A DNA stretch of 16,128 nt from Ignavibacteriaceae bacterium (GTDB lineage: Bacteria > Bacteroidota > Ignavibacteria > Ignavibacteriales > Ignavibacteriaceae). The stretch covers positions 1 to 16,128 of the forward strand of contig JACAFA010000211.1 in NCBI GenBank assembly GCA_013388525.1, in the 5' to 3' direction. Made by a program: the position numbers and the translations under genes. Position 1 is the first letter of the stretch. The number at the start of each line of letters is the position of its first letter. Below are positions 1 to 7,577 of the stretch, piece after piece. A model generated the notes under the pieces. It was not told the DNA's origin, did not search any database, and saw only the letters and a list, made by a program, of their open reading frames with translations.

Positions 1-89
1 GATCTTGATAAAATATCATCGGGACTTGCAAGACTAATCGTAATGCTGTCTATATCCATCATTGCATGTTCTTGGATTCTGAAAGCCAT
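1..89 (-). CDS. rpoC: RNA polymerase beta' subunit, N-terminal fragment
   Basis: This is the first 29 codons of a gene that runs off the low-coordinate edge. The visible protein starts MAFRIQEHAMMD and continues into ITISLASPDDILSR, which matches the start of RpoC in the Bacteroidota/Chlorobi group (the segment leading to the beta' zipper and zinc-binding region). The ATG at 89-87 is preceded by GGAG at 100-97 with a 7-nt spacer, which supports this start. It begins 42 nt after the rpoB stop, the universal rpoB-rpoC order, so the two subunits are co-transcribed. RpoC carries the catalytic magnesium-binding part of the polymerase, but that region lies outside the window. The identification rests on a short peptide plus position after rpoB; together these make it nearly certain. 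Confidence 0.93.
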   Translation of the reverse strand, partial: MAFRIQEHAMMDIDSITISLASPDDILSR

Positions 90-131
90 ATTTTATCTCC
101 TAAGTTCTATTAAAATTCTTAAATTAAATAA

Positions 132-3100
132 TTAGTTAATCGTTACATCGAGCCCTAATCCCTGAAGCTCTTTAATTAATACATTAAACGATTCAGGAAT
201 ATTCGGTTGTAATAAATTATCACCTTTAACAATTGCTTCGTAAGCTTTTGCTCTACCAGCAACATCATCACTTTTTATTGTTAAAATTTCCTGCAGAGTA
301 TAAGCTGCACCATAACCTTCAAGTGCCCAAACTTCCATTTCTCCAAATCGCTGACCACCAAACTGAGCTTTACCGCCAAGTGGTTGTTGTGTAATTAGAG
401 AGTAAGGACCTATTGAACGTGCGTGTATTTTATCATCAACAAGGTGACTAAGTTTCATCATATATATGTATCCACAGGTAACTTTTTGATGAAATTTATC
501 TCCTGAACGACCATCATAAAGATCAGTTTTTGAACCTGATTCAAGACCAGCTTTTGCCAGCCATTGTTCAACGTCTTCAACTTTAGCTCCATCAAAAATC
601 GGGGTTGCGAATTTAACACCAAGTTTTTTTCCAACCCATCCGAGAGCAGTTTCATAGAGTTGTCCGAGATTCATTCTTGAAGGAACACCAAGCGGATTGA
701 GAATAATATCAACCGGAGTTCCATCTGGCAAGAATGGCATATCTTCAACAGGAACTACTTTTGCAACAACTCCTTTATTACCGTGTCTTCCTGCCATTTT
801 ATCTCCAACAGAAACTTTTCTCTTTTTAGCAACGTAAACTTTAGCAAGCTGAACAATACCCGGAGGGAGTTCATCACCACTTGCAATTTTTATCTTTTCA
901 CGTTTATAGTCTTCACCAATTTCTGCCAGTTTATCAAAATAGTTTTTAAATAATGTTCTTACGTGCTGATTAGTCTTTTTACTATCGAACCACTCAAGAG
1001 TATAATCAAGCTTTGTTACATCTTCAATTGAAGAAAATGTAGTCTCCTTGATAACTGTATTTGCTCTGAGTGCAACAGAACCATCAAGATCACGAATACC
1101 GGTTGTTACCAATCCTTCACAAAGTTTAGTTAGCTTCTCAACTAATTTTGCATAATGTTCCTTTAGACGATTGTTATACTCGTGCTCAAGTGTTTCAAGA
1201 AAAGCTTTTTCTGATTTTTTAGATTCAGCATCTCTTTTCTTTCTGCTGAAGAGTCGTGTTTTAATTACAGTACCTCTTAGTCCCGGAGGTGCCTTCAAAG
1301 AAGCATCTTTAACATCGCCAGCTTTATCTCCGAAAATAGCTCTGAGGAGTTTTTCTTCAGGTGTTGGATCGCTCTCACCCTTCGGAGTAATCTTTCCGAT
1401 GAGTATATCGCCTTCTTTAACTTCTGCGCCTTCTCTTACAATACCATATTCATCAAGATTCTTGACCGCTTCCTCGCTTACGTTTGGAATTTCTCTTGTT
1501 AATTCTTCTTCACCTCTTTTAGTTTCACGAACCTGTAATTCAAATTCTTCAATATGAAGTGAAGTAAAGTCATCATTTTTAACAAGATTTTCACTTAGTA
1601 TTATCGCATCTTCAAAATTATAACCACGCCATGGCATAAATGCTACGAGAACATTTCTGCCAAGTGCAAGTTCACCTTCATCTGTGGCTTGACCATCAGC
1701 AAGTACATCACCTTTTTCAACTCTCTGACCTTCAACAACATAAGGTTTTTGATTTATAGAGGTTTCCTGATTTGTACCATGAAACTTAATCAGGTTATAA
1801 GTTACTCTTCTTACATCATTAAATGATGTTATTGCTTCTATACTATTTGGATTGATATCATATCTAACCGTAATCTTATTCGAATCAACATATTCAATAA
1901 CACCACTGTTTTCTGCAACAATTATTGATCTTGAATCACGGGCAACCCTTGCTTCCATACCAGTTCCAACAATCGGAGTCTGAGGTTTTAGTAATGGAAC
2001 CGCCTGACGTTGCATATTCGAACCCATCAAAGCTCTGTTAGCGTCATCGTGTTCAAGAAAAGGAATAAGTGCCGCAGCAGGACTAACAATTTGTGCAGGG
2101 GCAACATCCATATATTGAATTTGATCAGGAGGAACAATCGGGAATTCTCCTTTAAGTCTTGACTTAACTCTTTCCTGAACAAAACGTGACTGCTCGTCGA
2201 GCTCAGCATTTGCTTGTGCAATAGTATAAATATCTTCCTGCTCAGCACTAAGGAATTCTACTTCTTTAGTTACTTTTCCTTTATGAACTTTTCTATATGG
2301 AGTTTCAAGAAAACCGTATCGGTTAACCCGTGCATAAATTGTAAGTGAAGAAATCAAACCGATGTTTGGTCCTTCAGGAGTTTCAATTGGACAAAGACGT
2401 CCGTAATGTGTATAGTGCACGTCTCTAACTTCAAAACCAGCTCTTTCTCTTGTTAATCCACCAGGTCCTAAGGCAGACATTCTTCTCTTGTGAGTTAGTT
2501 CGGCAAGAGGATTAGTCTGATCCATAAATTGTGATAATTGATTAGTGCCGAAGAATGCATTAATAACGCTTGTTATTGTACGAGCATTTACCAAATCTTG
2601 CGGAGTAAAATTTTCAGTATCGCGCATGTTCATTCTTTCTTTGATAGTCCTTGCCATACGCGCCATACCAACATTAAACTGCTGACTAAGTTGTTCGCCA
2701 ACCGTTCTTACTCTTCTGTTACCAAGATGATCAATATCGTCAACGGGTTCATTTCCATTTTTCAGCTTAATCATATATTTCATAATTTCGATAATATCCT
2801 GAATAGTAAGCACAGTAGTTGTTTCAGGAATATTTAATTTCAGCTTGTCATTCATACGATGACGACCAACATCACCAAGGTCATATCTTTTATCATTAAA
2901 AAACAATTTTTCTATAAGCTGTTCAGCTGTTTCTATATCAGGTGCTTCACCGGATCTTAGCTGTCTGTAAATAGCAAATAATGCTTCTTCTTTTGACTGA
3001 GAAGTATCTTTCTTTAGAGTATTAACTATAAGGTCCTGCTCAGGAGAAGTATCACGGGAAAGAAATCTTATTGTTTCAACCTCAGCTTCTTCCAACCGAA

Positions 3101-3890
3101 CCAAATCTTCCTCGGTAAGAAAACTACCACCACTGAGAAAAATTTCACCTGTTGACATATCAAAAACATCGCTTGCAATTGCTCTTCCAATGTAAGAGGA
3201 TAAATCAGCTTTGCTTACTTTCACCTCTTCTACGAGATTAAAAAGATTTAATATTTCATCATTGCTGGTATAACCAAGTGCGCGCAAAAGAGTTGTTGCA
3301 GGAAATTTCTTTCTTCTGTCTATGTAAACATTAAGTACAAAATTTATATCTGTTGCAAACTCAACCCATGAACCGCGCAAAGGAATTATCCTTGCAGAGT
3401 AAATTGGGGTTCCATTGGGATGTACAGTTTCTGAAAAAGCTACACCGGGGGATCTGTGCAACTGCGAGACAACTACTCTCTCTGCACCATTAATTACAAA
3501 AGTTCCTTTCTCGGTCATGAATGGTACACTGCCAAGATATACTTCCTGCTCAACACTGTTAACGAATTCCGCTGTGTCAGGGTCCTTAGCTGACAATCTC
3601 AATTTTGCCTTCAGAGGTGCAGCGAATGTTAATCCTCTTTCCATGCATTCTTCAACAGAAAATCTTGCCTTCTCGACACTATAATTAATAAAATCGAGCC
3701 GGTAATTTTCTTTATTGTCGAAAATCGGGAAGTTATCTATAAATACTTTTTGAAGACCTTTATTCTCCCTTTCTTCAGGTAGTTTGTCGAGCTGAATAAA
3801 TTCTTCGAATGTTTCTGTCTGGATATTCAACAAATCAGGAACATCCATAACAGATTTTATAGATCCAAAGGAAACACGGTTACTATTCAA
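132..3890 (-). CDS. rpoB: RNA polymerase beta subunit
   Basis: Beta subunit of DNA-dependent RNA polymerase, 1252 aa, complete (E. coli has 1342). The rifampicin-binding region lies at residues 451-472 (QLSQFMDQTNPLAELTHKRR, then MS). Residues equivalent to E. coli S512, Q513, D516, H526, R529 and S531 are all the sensitive type; the equivalents of N518 and S522 are Thr and Ala. The invariant LCPIETPEGPNIGLI follows at about 499-513. Towards the C-terminus are GDKMAGRHGNKGV, part of the active-site region, and GGKAQFGGQRFGEMEVWALE, which contacts beta'. The start is TTG at 3890-3888: an in-frame TAA immediately precedes it, and a strong AAAGGAG lies 8 nt upstream. The next Met (residue 15) would remove conserved N-terminus. 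It follows rplL after a hairpin-containing 136-nt gap, as in other bacteria. Confidence 0.98.
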   Translation of the reverse strand: MNSNRVSFGSIKSVMDVPDLLNIQTETFEEFIQLDKLPEERENKGLQKVFIDNFPIFDNKENYRLDFINYSVEKARFSVEECMERGLTFAAPLKAKLRLSAKDPDTAEFVNSVEQEVYLGSVPFMTEKGTFVINGAERVVVSQLHRSPGVAFSETVHPNGTPIYSARIIPLRGSWVEFATDINFVLNVYIDRRKKFPATTLLRALGYTSNDEILNLFNLVEEVKVSKADLSSYIGRAIASDVFDMSTGEIFLSGGSFLTEEDLVRLEEAEVETIRFLSRDTSPEQDLIVNTLKKDTSQSKEEALFAIYRQLRSGEAPDIETAEQLIEKLFFNDKRYDLGDVGRHRMNDKLKLNIPETTTVLTIQDIIEIMKYMIKLKNGNEPVDDIDHLGNRRVRTVGEQLSQQFNVGMARMARTIKERMNMRDTENFTPQDLVNARTITSVINAFFGTNQLSQFMDQTNPLAELTHKRRMSALGPGGLTRERAGFEVRDVHYTHYGRLCPIETPEGPNIGLISSLTIYARVNRYGFLETPYRKVHKGKVTKEVEFLSAEQEDIYTIAQANAELDEQSRFVQERVKSRLKGEFPIVPPDQIQYMDVAPAQIVSPAAALIPFLEHDDANRALMGSNMQRQAVPLLKPQTPIVGTGMEARVARDSRSIIVAENSGVIEYVDSNKITVRYDINPNSIEAITSFNDVRRVTYNLIKFHGTNQETSINQKPYVVEGQRVEKGDVLADGQATDEGELALGRNVLVAFMPWRGYNFEDAIILSENLVKNDDFTSLHIEEFELQVRETKRGEEELTREIPNVSEEAVKNLDEYGIVREGAEVKEGDILIGKITPKGESDPTPEEKLLRAIFGDKAGDVKDASLKAPPGLRGTVIKTRLFSRKKRDAESKKSEKAFLETLEHEYNNRLKEHYAKLVEKLTKLCEGLVTTGIRDLDGSVALRANTVIKETTFSSIEDVTKLDYTLEWFDSKKTNQHVRTLFKNYFDKLAEIGEDYKREKIKIASGDELPPGIVQLAKVYVAKKRKVSVGDKMAGRHGNKGVVAKVVPVEDMPFLPDGTPVDIILNPLGVPSRMNLGQLYETALGWVGKKLGVKFATPIFDGAKVEDVEQWLAKAGLESGSKTDLYDGRSGDKFHQKVTCGYIYMMKLSHLVDDKIHARSIGPYSLITQQPLGGKAQFGGQRFGEMEVWALEGYGAAYTLQEILTIKSDDVAGRAKAYEAIVKGDNLLQPNIPESFNVLIKELQGLGLDVTIN

Positions 3891-3898
3891 TTATCCTT

Positions 3899-3905
3899 CT
3901 CCTTT
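3899..3905 (-). promoter_or_regulatory. Shine-Dalgarno site of rpoB, fixing a TTG start
   Basis: AAAGGAG on the minus strand, 8 nt before a TTG codon that directly follows an in-frame TAA. No ATG or GTG lies between the site and TTG, so this ribosome binding site selects TTG as the rpoB start. It is one of the strongest such sites in the window; several neighbouring genes have weak or no recognisable site. Confidence 0.8.
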
Positions 3906-3955
3906 AATTAAAAAACTTAATTTTTCTAAGCATAAAAATGCTCTTTCCTAAACGC

Positions 3956-3989
3956 AAAAAGCGATAGAACGGAAAACCGTACTATCACT
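3956..3989 (-). terminator. Terminator-like hairpin between rplL and rpoB (attenuator)
   Basis: On the minus strand the two arms are AGTGATAGTACGG and CCGTTCTATCGCT, separated by a TTTT loop. They form a 13-position stem with one T-T mismatch and one G-T pair. The descending arm runs straight into five Ts (3960-3956). It begins 37 nt after the rplL stop. Partial termination between rplL and rpoB is known in E. coli, where it lowers RNA polymerase output relative to L7/L12; the same role is inferred here. A second, small stem (AGCAT/ATGCT, 3929-3942) follows before the rpoB ribosome binding site. Confidence 0.78.
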
Positions 3990-4026
3990 CTTTACAAAAA
4001 GGATTTTAATATCGGCTAAGAAATGA

Positions 4027-4407
4027 TTATTTCAACACTACAGTAGCGCCAGCTTCTTCAAACTCTTTTTTAAGTTTTTCTGCTTCGTCTTTTGAAATAC
4101 CCTCTTTAACAGTGCTCGGGGCGCCATCAACAAGATCTTTTGCTTCTTTTAATCCTAAACCGGTATGTGCTCTTACTACTTTAATTACATTGATTTTTTT
4201 CTCGCCAGCAGATTGCAAGACAACTGTGAACTCTGTCTTTTCCTCAGCAGCAGCAGCTTCTCCAGCACCTGCCATTGGTCCTGCCATCATTACCGGTGCA
4301 GCAGCAGTTACGCCAAACTCATCTTCCAGAGCTTTCTTAAGTTCTGCAGCTTCCATAAGGGACATGCCTTTTATTAAATCTAATGCTTGTGTTACTTTTT
4401 CTGACAT
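4027..4407 (-). CDS. rplL: 50S ribosomal protein L7/L12
   Basis: Stalk protein of the large ribosomal subunit, 126 aa (family about 120-125). Dimers bind L10 and recruit translation GTPases such as EF-Tu and EF-G. The N-terminal dimerisation helices cover about residues 1-32. The flexible Ala/Gly/Glu-rich hinge is at about 36-57. The globular C-terminal domain carries [20 protein letters not shown] and ends [10 protein letters not shown], both family signatures. The ATG at 4407 has AGGAG six bases upstream. It lies 38 nt after rplJ in the conserved rplJ-rplL order. The low-complexity GCA/GCT repeats near 4243-4320 are simply the codons of the hinge. A terminator-like hairpin follows the gene and probably sets its expression above that of rpoB. 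Confidence 0.98.
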   Translation of the reverse strand: MSEKVTQALDLIKGMSLMEAAELKKALEDEFGVTAAAPVMMAGPMAGAGEAAAAEEKTEFTVVLQSAGEKKINVIKVVRAHTGLGLKEAKDLVDGAPSTVKEGISKDEAEKLKKEFEEAGATVVLK

Positions 4408-4445
4408 TTTATACTCCTGATTTTATTAACAATCGTGAAAAAAAA

Positions 4446-4967
4446 TTAAGCTGCTTCTCTTTGAGATATTTGTTCAATAACATTAACAAGATCTCTCATA
4501 ACAGCATTGATTGCTCCCACAATTCCTGATACCGGAGAATTGAGCGAGCCCATTATGCCTGCAATTAATTCAGTCTTAGTTGGCAATGTAGCTAAAACTT
4601 TTAACTGACTGCCATCAAAATACTCTCCCTCAATATAGCAGGCTTTTAGAGAAAGTTTTTCCTTATCACCAAAATACTTATTGATGATTTTTGCCGGTGC
4701 AAGAGGATTTGTTGTTGTGAAAGCAAATCCAGTCATACCGGTTAAGTGATCTGCAATTTTATCGTACTTACCTACTTCATTCAGAGCTCTTTTTACAAGT
4801 GTATTTTTATATACTTTGTATCGAACTCCTTCATTACGGAATTGATTTCGAAGAGAGCTAATGTCTTCCACATTAATCCCGTGATAATCGGTCAGGTAAA
4901 TTGCAGATGAACTCTCGATGAGTTCTTTTATCTCAGATATTATTTCTGATTTTTCGTTTCTGTCCAT
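4446..4967 (-). CDS. rplJ: 50S ribosomal protein L10
   Basis: L10 forms the base of the ribosomal stalk: it binds 23S rRNA next to L11 and anchors L7/L12 dimers through its C-terminal helix. The 173-aa length is normal (E. coli 165). The N-terminal part contains the usual AIYLTDYHGINVEDISSLR followed by VRYKVYKNTLVKRAL at about residues 49-63; the C-terminal part is helical and includes AGIMGSLNSPVSGIVGAINA. The ATG at 4967 follows GGGAG with a four-base spacer. The 69-nt gap after rplA is where many bacteria carry an L10-binding leader that represses rplJ-rplL translation. I could not fold a convincing leader here, so autoregulation is only inferred from the family. Confidence 0.98.
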   Translation of the reverse strand: MDRNEKSEIISEIKELIESSSAIYLTDYHGINVEDISSLRNQFRNEGVRYKVYKNTLVKRALNEVGKYDKIADHLTGMTGFAFTTTNPLAPAKIINKYFGDKEKLSLKACYIEGEYFDGSQLKVLATLPTKTELIAGIMGSLNSPVSGIVGAINAVMRDLVNVIEQISQREAA

Positions 4968-5036
4968 TTTACTCCCGTTTCAATATAAAGTTAACAGGTC
5001 GGTTAGAAGCATTTATTTTTGAGTGCGTAAACTTTT

Positions 5037-5738
5037 TTAAGCCTGACGAATAGTATATTCATCTTTAGAAATTTTCAATCCAGGTCCCATAGTACTGGAT
5101 AAAAACAAACTCTTAACATATTGACCCTTGGCAGATGCAGGTTTCATTTTTATTATGGTATTAATGAATGCTTTAGTATTTTCAACCAGTTTATCAGTTT
5201 CAAAATTTAATTTACCAAGTGTGGTGTGAACAATTCCGGTTTTTTCAACTCTGAATTCAATTTTACCAGCTTTAATTTCCTTAACAGCCTGAGCAACATC
5301 CTGGGTAACCGTTCCACTTTTTGGATTTGGCATTAACCCCTTTGGTCCAAGAATTTTTCCGAGTTTACCTAATTCACTCATCGAATCAGGAGTTGCAATT
5401 ATAACATCCACATCTGTCCAACCACCTCTTATTTTTTCAAGATAATCATCAAAACCAGCATAGTCAGCACCTGCATCCAAAGCTTCCTGAGCCTTAGCAC
5501 CTTTCGCAATGACAAGTACTGAAACCTGCTTTCCTGTACCATGAGGAAGAGAAACTGTGCCTCTTAACATCTGGTCAGCCTGGCGGGGATCTACTCCAAG
5601 ACGAATAGCACAATCCAGTGATTCAACGAACTTCACCTTTGAAGTATCTTTAAGTAAAGCAATAGCTTCGTGAAGTGTATATTCTTTATCCTTTTTTACT
5701 TTCGATTGAAATTCTTTTTTTCTCTTTGTGATTTTCAT
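5037..5738 (-). CDS. rplA: 50S ribosomal protein L1
   Basis: L1 binds 23S rRNA at the mobile L1 stalk next to the E site and helps release deacylated tRNA. The product is 233 aa (E. coli 234). Visible signatures are [20 protein letters not shown] near residues 38-57, [17 protein letters not shown] at about 64-80, and the diagnostic [15 protein letters not shown] at 131-145. The ATG at 5738 lies 39 nt after the rplK stop; upstream is only a poor ribosome binding site (CTTGG), so translation may be coupled to rplK. In many bacteria L1 represses its own operon by binding the rplK-rplA mRNA; no L1 site could be recognised here. Confidence 0.98.
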   Translation of the reverse strand: MKITKRKKEFQSKVKKDKEYTLHEAIALLKDTSKVKFVESLDCAIRLGVDPRQADQMLRGTVSLPHGTGKQVSVLVIAKGAKAQEALDAGADYAGFDDYLEKIRGGWTDVDVIIATPDSMSELGKLGKILGPKGLMPNPKSGTVTQDVAQAVKEIKAGKIEFRVEKTGIVHTTLGKLNFETDKLVENTKAFINTIIKMKPASAKGQYVKSLFLSSTMGPGLKISKDEYTIRQA

Positions 5739-5777
5739 TTTAAAGCCAAGATATATTTAGTTCAAATAATTATAAAT

Positions 5778-6203
5778 TTAATCTTCAACTGTCAAACCCA
5801 TACTTCTTGCAGTTCCGGCAATCATACTCATTGCGTGATCAATATCGAATGCATTTAAGTCCTTCATTTTAATTTCAGCTATTTCTTTCAGCTGAGCTTT
5901 GGTTACTTTTCCAACCTTGGTACGATTAGATTCTGCAGAACCTTTTTCTACTTTGGTTAACTTTTTCAGAAGAACTGCAGCCGGGGGTGTTTTTGTAATA
6001 AAGGTGAATGATTTATCCGAATAAACTGTGATAACAACGGGAATAATCATTCCATCTTTATCCTGAGTTCTTGCATTAAACTGCTTACAGAACTCCATAA
6101 TATTAACACCTTTTTGGCCAAGCGCTGGTCCCACCGGTGGAGAGGGATTAGCCTTACCTGCAGGTATTTGTAATTTTATAAAACTATCAATTTTTTTTGC
6201 CAT
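5778..6203 (-). CDS. rplK: 50S ribosomal protein L11
   Basis: L11 sits at the GTPase-associated centre of the large subunit, is required for RelA activation, and with 23S rRNA forms the thiostrepton site. It is 141 aa, the family's usual length. The N-terminal domain has the signature [20 protein letters not shown], whose prolines form the drug-facing surface. It is followed by [13 protein letters not shown] and the [16 protein letters not shown] linker region. The C-terminal rRNA-binding domain ends [18 protein letters not shown]. The ATG at 6203 has AGGG about nine bases upstream. It lies 26 nt after nusG and 39 nt before rplA, the standard order. Confidence 0.98.
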   Translation of the reverse strand: MAKKIDSFIKLQIPAGKANPSPPVGPALGQKGVNIMEFCKQFNARTQDKDGMIIPVVITVYSDKSFTFITKTPPAAVLLKKLTKVEKGSAESNRTKVGKVTKAQLKEIAEIKMKDLNAFDIDHAMSMIAGTARSMGLTVED

Positions 6204-6229
6204 AATTGTTTACCCTGATCGAATAAAAT

Positions 6230-6766
6230 TTATTTTTCTAATTCTGCCTGAACAAAGTCGATTTCAACCGGAGTTTTTCTTCCAAAAATTGAAACCATAA
6301 CTTTCATTTTCATTTTTTCTTCATTTACTTCCTGAACCGTTCCACTAAAATTGTTGAATGGTCCATCAATAATCTTAACAAGATCACCGCTTCTGAAAAT
6401 AGTTTCCATTCTTTCGGTACTCTCATTCTGAGTTATCCTGCCAACTATCCGTCTCACCTCTTCCGGTTGAAGAGGATTTGGCATGTTACCGGTTCCAAGA
6501 AAACCCATAACAGATTGAGTTCTGAGAATAAATTCTTTTACCTGATTATCAAGTTCAGCCTGTACTAAAATATAACCCGGAAAAAAATTTTTCGTTCTGC
6601 TACGCTTTTTACCGTCTTTAACTTCAAAAACTTTTTCCGTTGGAACCAGTATTTCTTTAATCTTCGACTTAAGTTGCTCGTTTTCCTGAAGTCCGGTTTC
6701 TAAAAACTGCTTTACTTTATTCTCATGCCCGGAAAAAGTTCTAACCACATACCATTTAGCTTCCAT
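6230..6766 (-). CDS. nusG: Transcription elongation/termination factor NusG
   Basis: NusG binds RNA polymerase to increase processivity and links it to Rho or to ribosomal protein S10. The protein is 178 aa from the ATG at 6766. The NGN domain begins KWYVVRTFSGHENKV and contains NFFPGYILV (residues about 60-68). A KOW domain near residue 125 reads FRSGDLVKIIDGPFNNFSGT. An in-frame TTG directly precedes the ATG (6769-6767). I chose ATG because the AAAGG at 6780-6776 is then eight bases away rather than five. That ribosome binding site overlaps the secE stop, so nusG is probably translationally coupled to secE (12-nt gap). There is no extra inserted domain, unlike some longer Bacteroidetes NusG proteins. 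Confidence 0.97.
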   Translation of the reverse strand: MEAKWYVVRTFSGHENKVKQFLETGLQENEQLKSKIKEILVPTEKVFEVKDGKKRSRTKNFFPGYILVQAELDNQVKEFILRTQSVMGFLGTGNMPNPLQPEEVRRIVGRITQNESTERMETIFRSGDLVKIIDGPFNNFSGTVQEVNEEKMKMKVMVSIFGRKTPVEIDFVQAELEK

Positions 6767-6778
6767 CAATCTTACCTT

Positions 6779-6961
6779 TTAAAAAATTCCCTGCATAACC
6801 TGACTAATAAGCATATCAATAACATAAGCAAAGCCTGCAAGTATAATACAAACAACAATAACAATTTTCGTAGATTCAAAAAGTTCAGCCTTTGTTGGCC
6901 AGGTAACTTTTTTCATTTCTTTAACTACATCTTCAAAAAAAACTTTTATTTTTTCTTTCAT
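6779..6961 (-). CDS. secE: Preprotein translocase subunit SecE
   Basis: Short single-span SecE, 60 aa, the form found in most bacteria outside the enterics. It clamps the SecY channel in the inner membrane. An amphipathic N-terminal helix (KIKVFFEDVVKEMKKVTWPT) contains the conserved KKVTWP surface motif. It is followed by one hydrophobic segment at about residues 31-53 (KIVIVVCIILAGFAYVIDML). The ATG at 6961 has no clear ribosome binding site and lies only 23 nt after the 3' end of tRNA-Trp. The secE message therefore probably begins at a tRNA-processing cut within a longer transcript. The pairing with nusG directly downstream is the standard arrangement. Confidence 0.96.
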   Translation of the reverse strand: MKEKIKVFFEDVVKEMKKVTWPTKAELFESTKIVIVVCIILAGFAYVIDMLISQVMQGIF

Positions 6962-6984
6962 ATAACAATCTACTTTTTTTGTTG

Positions 6985-7058
6985 CACGTCAGGAGGGACT
7001 CGAACCCCCAGCCTGCGGTTTTGGAGACCGCTGCTCTAGCCAATTGAGCTACTGACGT
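6985..7058 (-). tRNA. tRNA-Trp (anticodon CCA)
   Basis: Complete 74-nt cloverleaf including a G discriminator. The acceptor stem ACGTCAG/CTGACGT is seven perfect pairs. The D arm is GCTC...GAGC. The anticodon stem is GCGGT/ACCGC with loop CTCCAAA, giving CCA at 7024-7022. The T arm is GGGGG-TTCGAGT-CCCTC. CCA is not encoded at the 3' end. It sits between rpmG (one-base gap) and secE, the usual place for tRNA-Trp in this operon. Confidence 0.98.
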
Positions 7059-7059
7059 A

Positions 7060-7224
7060 TTATTTAGTCTCTTTAAATATTACGTGCTTACGAACAACGG
7101 GATCATATTTTTTATATTCAACTCTTGCAGGATGAGTTCTTTTATTTTTTGTTGTCGTATATCTGTAACCGGTTCCTGCAGTACTTTCTAAAGTTATAAT
7201 TTGTCTTATATTACTTTTTGCCAT
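7060..7224 (-). CDS. rpmG: 50S ribosomal protein L33, cysteine-free type
   Basis: A 54-aa basic protein of the large subunit near the E site. The sequence begins [20 protein letters not shown], continues [20 protein letters not shown] and ends [14 protein letters not shown]. These are the family's TxNKR and KYdPxxRKHV signatures. There are no cysteines, so this is the zinc-independent (C-minus) form. The ATG at 7224 follows AGGAG with a ten-base spacer. The TAA stop ends one base before the first nucleotide of tRNA-Trp, so RNase P processing would cut next to the stop codon. It lies between tRNA-Thr and tRNA-Trp with no tuf gene. Confidence 0.96.
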   Translation of the reverse strand: MAKSNIRQIITLESTAGTGYRYTTTKNKRTHPARVEYKKYDPVVRKHVIFKETK

Positions 7225-7252
7225 AATAAATTTACTCCTAAAAAATTTTTTG

Positions 7253-7325
7253 AGCTGACGACCGGGATTGAACCGGTGACCTCATCCTTACCAAGGATGT
7301 GCTCTACCAACTGAGCTACGTCAGC
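7253..7325 (-). tRNA. tRNA-Thr (anticodon GGT)
   Basis: Complete 73-nt cloverleaf. The acceptor stem GCTGACG/CGTCAGC is perfect, with a T discriminator. The D arm is GCTC...GAGC. The anticodon stem is CATCC/GGATG with loop TTGGTAA, giving GGT at 7292-7290. The T arm is ACCGG-TTCAATC-CCGGT. CCA is not encoded. It is nine bases from tRNA-Gly and is followed by the rpmG ribosome binding site. Confidence 0.98.
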
Positions 7326-7334
7326 GAATAGTAG

Positions 7335-7408
7335 AGCGGGAGACGGGACTCGAACCCGCGACCAACAGCTTGGAAGGCTGTGACTCTAGCCAACTGAGTT
7401 ACTCCCGC
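7335..7408 (-). tRNA. tRNA-Gly (anticodon TCC)
   Basis: Complete 74-nt cloverleaf. The acceptor stem GCGGGAG/CTCCCGC is perfect, with a T discriminator. The D stem is ACTC/GAGT. The anticodon stem is ACAGC/GCTGT with loop CTTCCAA, giving TCC at 7374-7372. The T arm is GCGGG-TTCGAGT-CCCGT. CCA is not encoded. It is separated by 169 nt from tRNA-Tyr upstream and by 9 nt from tRNA-Thr downstream. Confidence 0.98.
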
Positions 7409-7577
7409 TTAAAAGCAAACAGATAACATTACAATCAAGAAAAGAATTGAGCGTAGAAATTTAAGCAAAACCTGCAACTTTTAGCCAGAAATAAAATATC
7501 AATTCAATTTTGAAAGTAAGATATAAGGAGAACTATAAACTAAATTAGCTTTAATGAAAAACTATAATCAAAACCCG
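7409..7577. other. Spacer between tRNA-Gly and tRNA-Tyr, nothing recognised
   Basis: 169 nt of AT-rich DNA. I see no ORF of note, no further tRNA, no strong hairpin with a T-run, and no convincing promoter (no good TAnnTTTG or TATAAT with a spaced upstream element on the minus strand). It is unusually long compared with the 9-nt gap of the next tRNA pair. It is most likely a transcribed spacer. Confidence 0.5.

Noticed and set aside
1171..1557. A 128-codon open frame on the plus strand inside rpoB
   Set aside because: It lies fully antisense to a conserved rpoB region, its serine/leucine-rich product resembles no protein I know, and no ribosome site supports it. It is a shadow of the real gene.
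4243..4320. GCAGCAGCAG-type repeats as a possible microsatellite
   Set aside because: They encode the Ala-rich flexible hinge of L7/L12, which is low complexity in all bacteria.
4112..4420. Plus-strand open frames antisense to rplL
   Set aside because: They arise from the alanine-rich codon bias of the L7/L12 hinge read on the other strand; the low-complexity composition and conserved rplL explain them.
4968..5036. A possible L10 autoregulatory leader upstream of rplJ
   Set aside because: Position and length would suit one, but I could not draw a convincing kink-turn or stable stem from the 69 nt, so it is not listed as a feature.
7241..7250. The A-run/T-run palindrome (part of 12 bases) between rpmG and tRNA-Thr as a terminator
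   Set aside because: There is no GC-rich stem before the T-run other than the tRNA itself, and rpmG immediately downstream needs read-through. Probably a simple AT tract.
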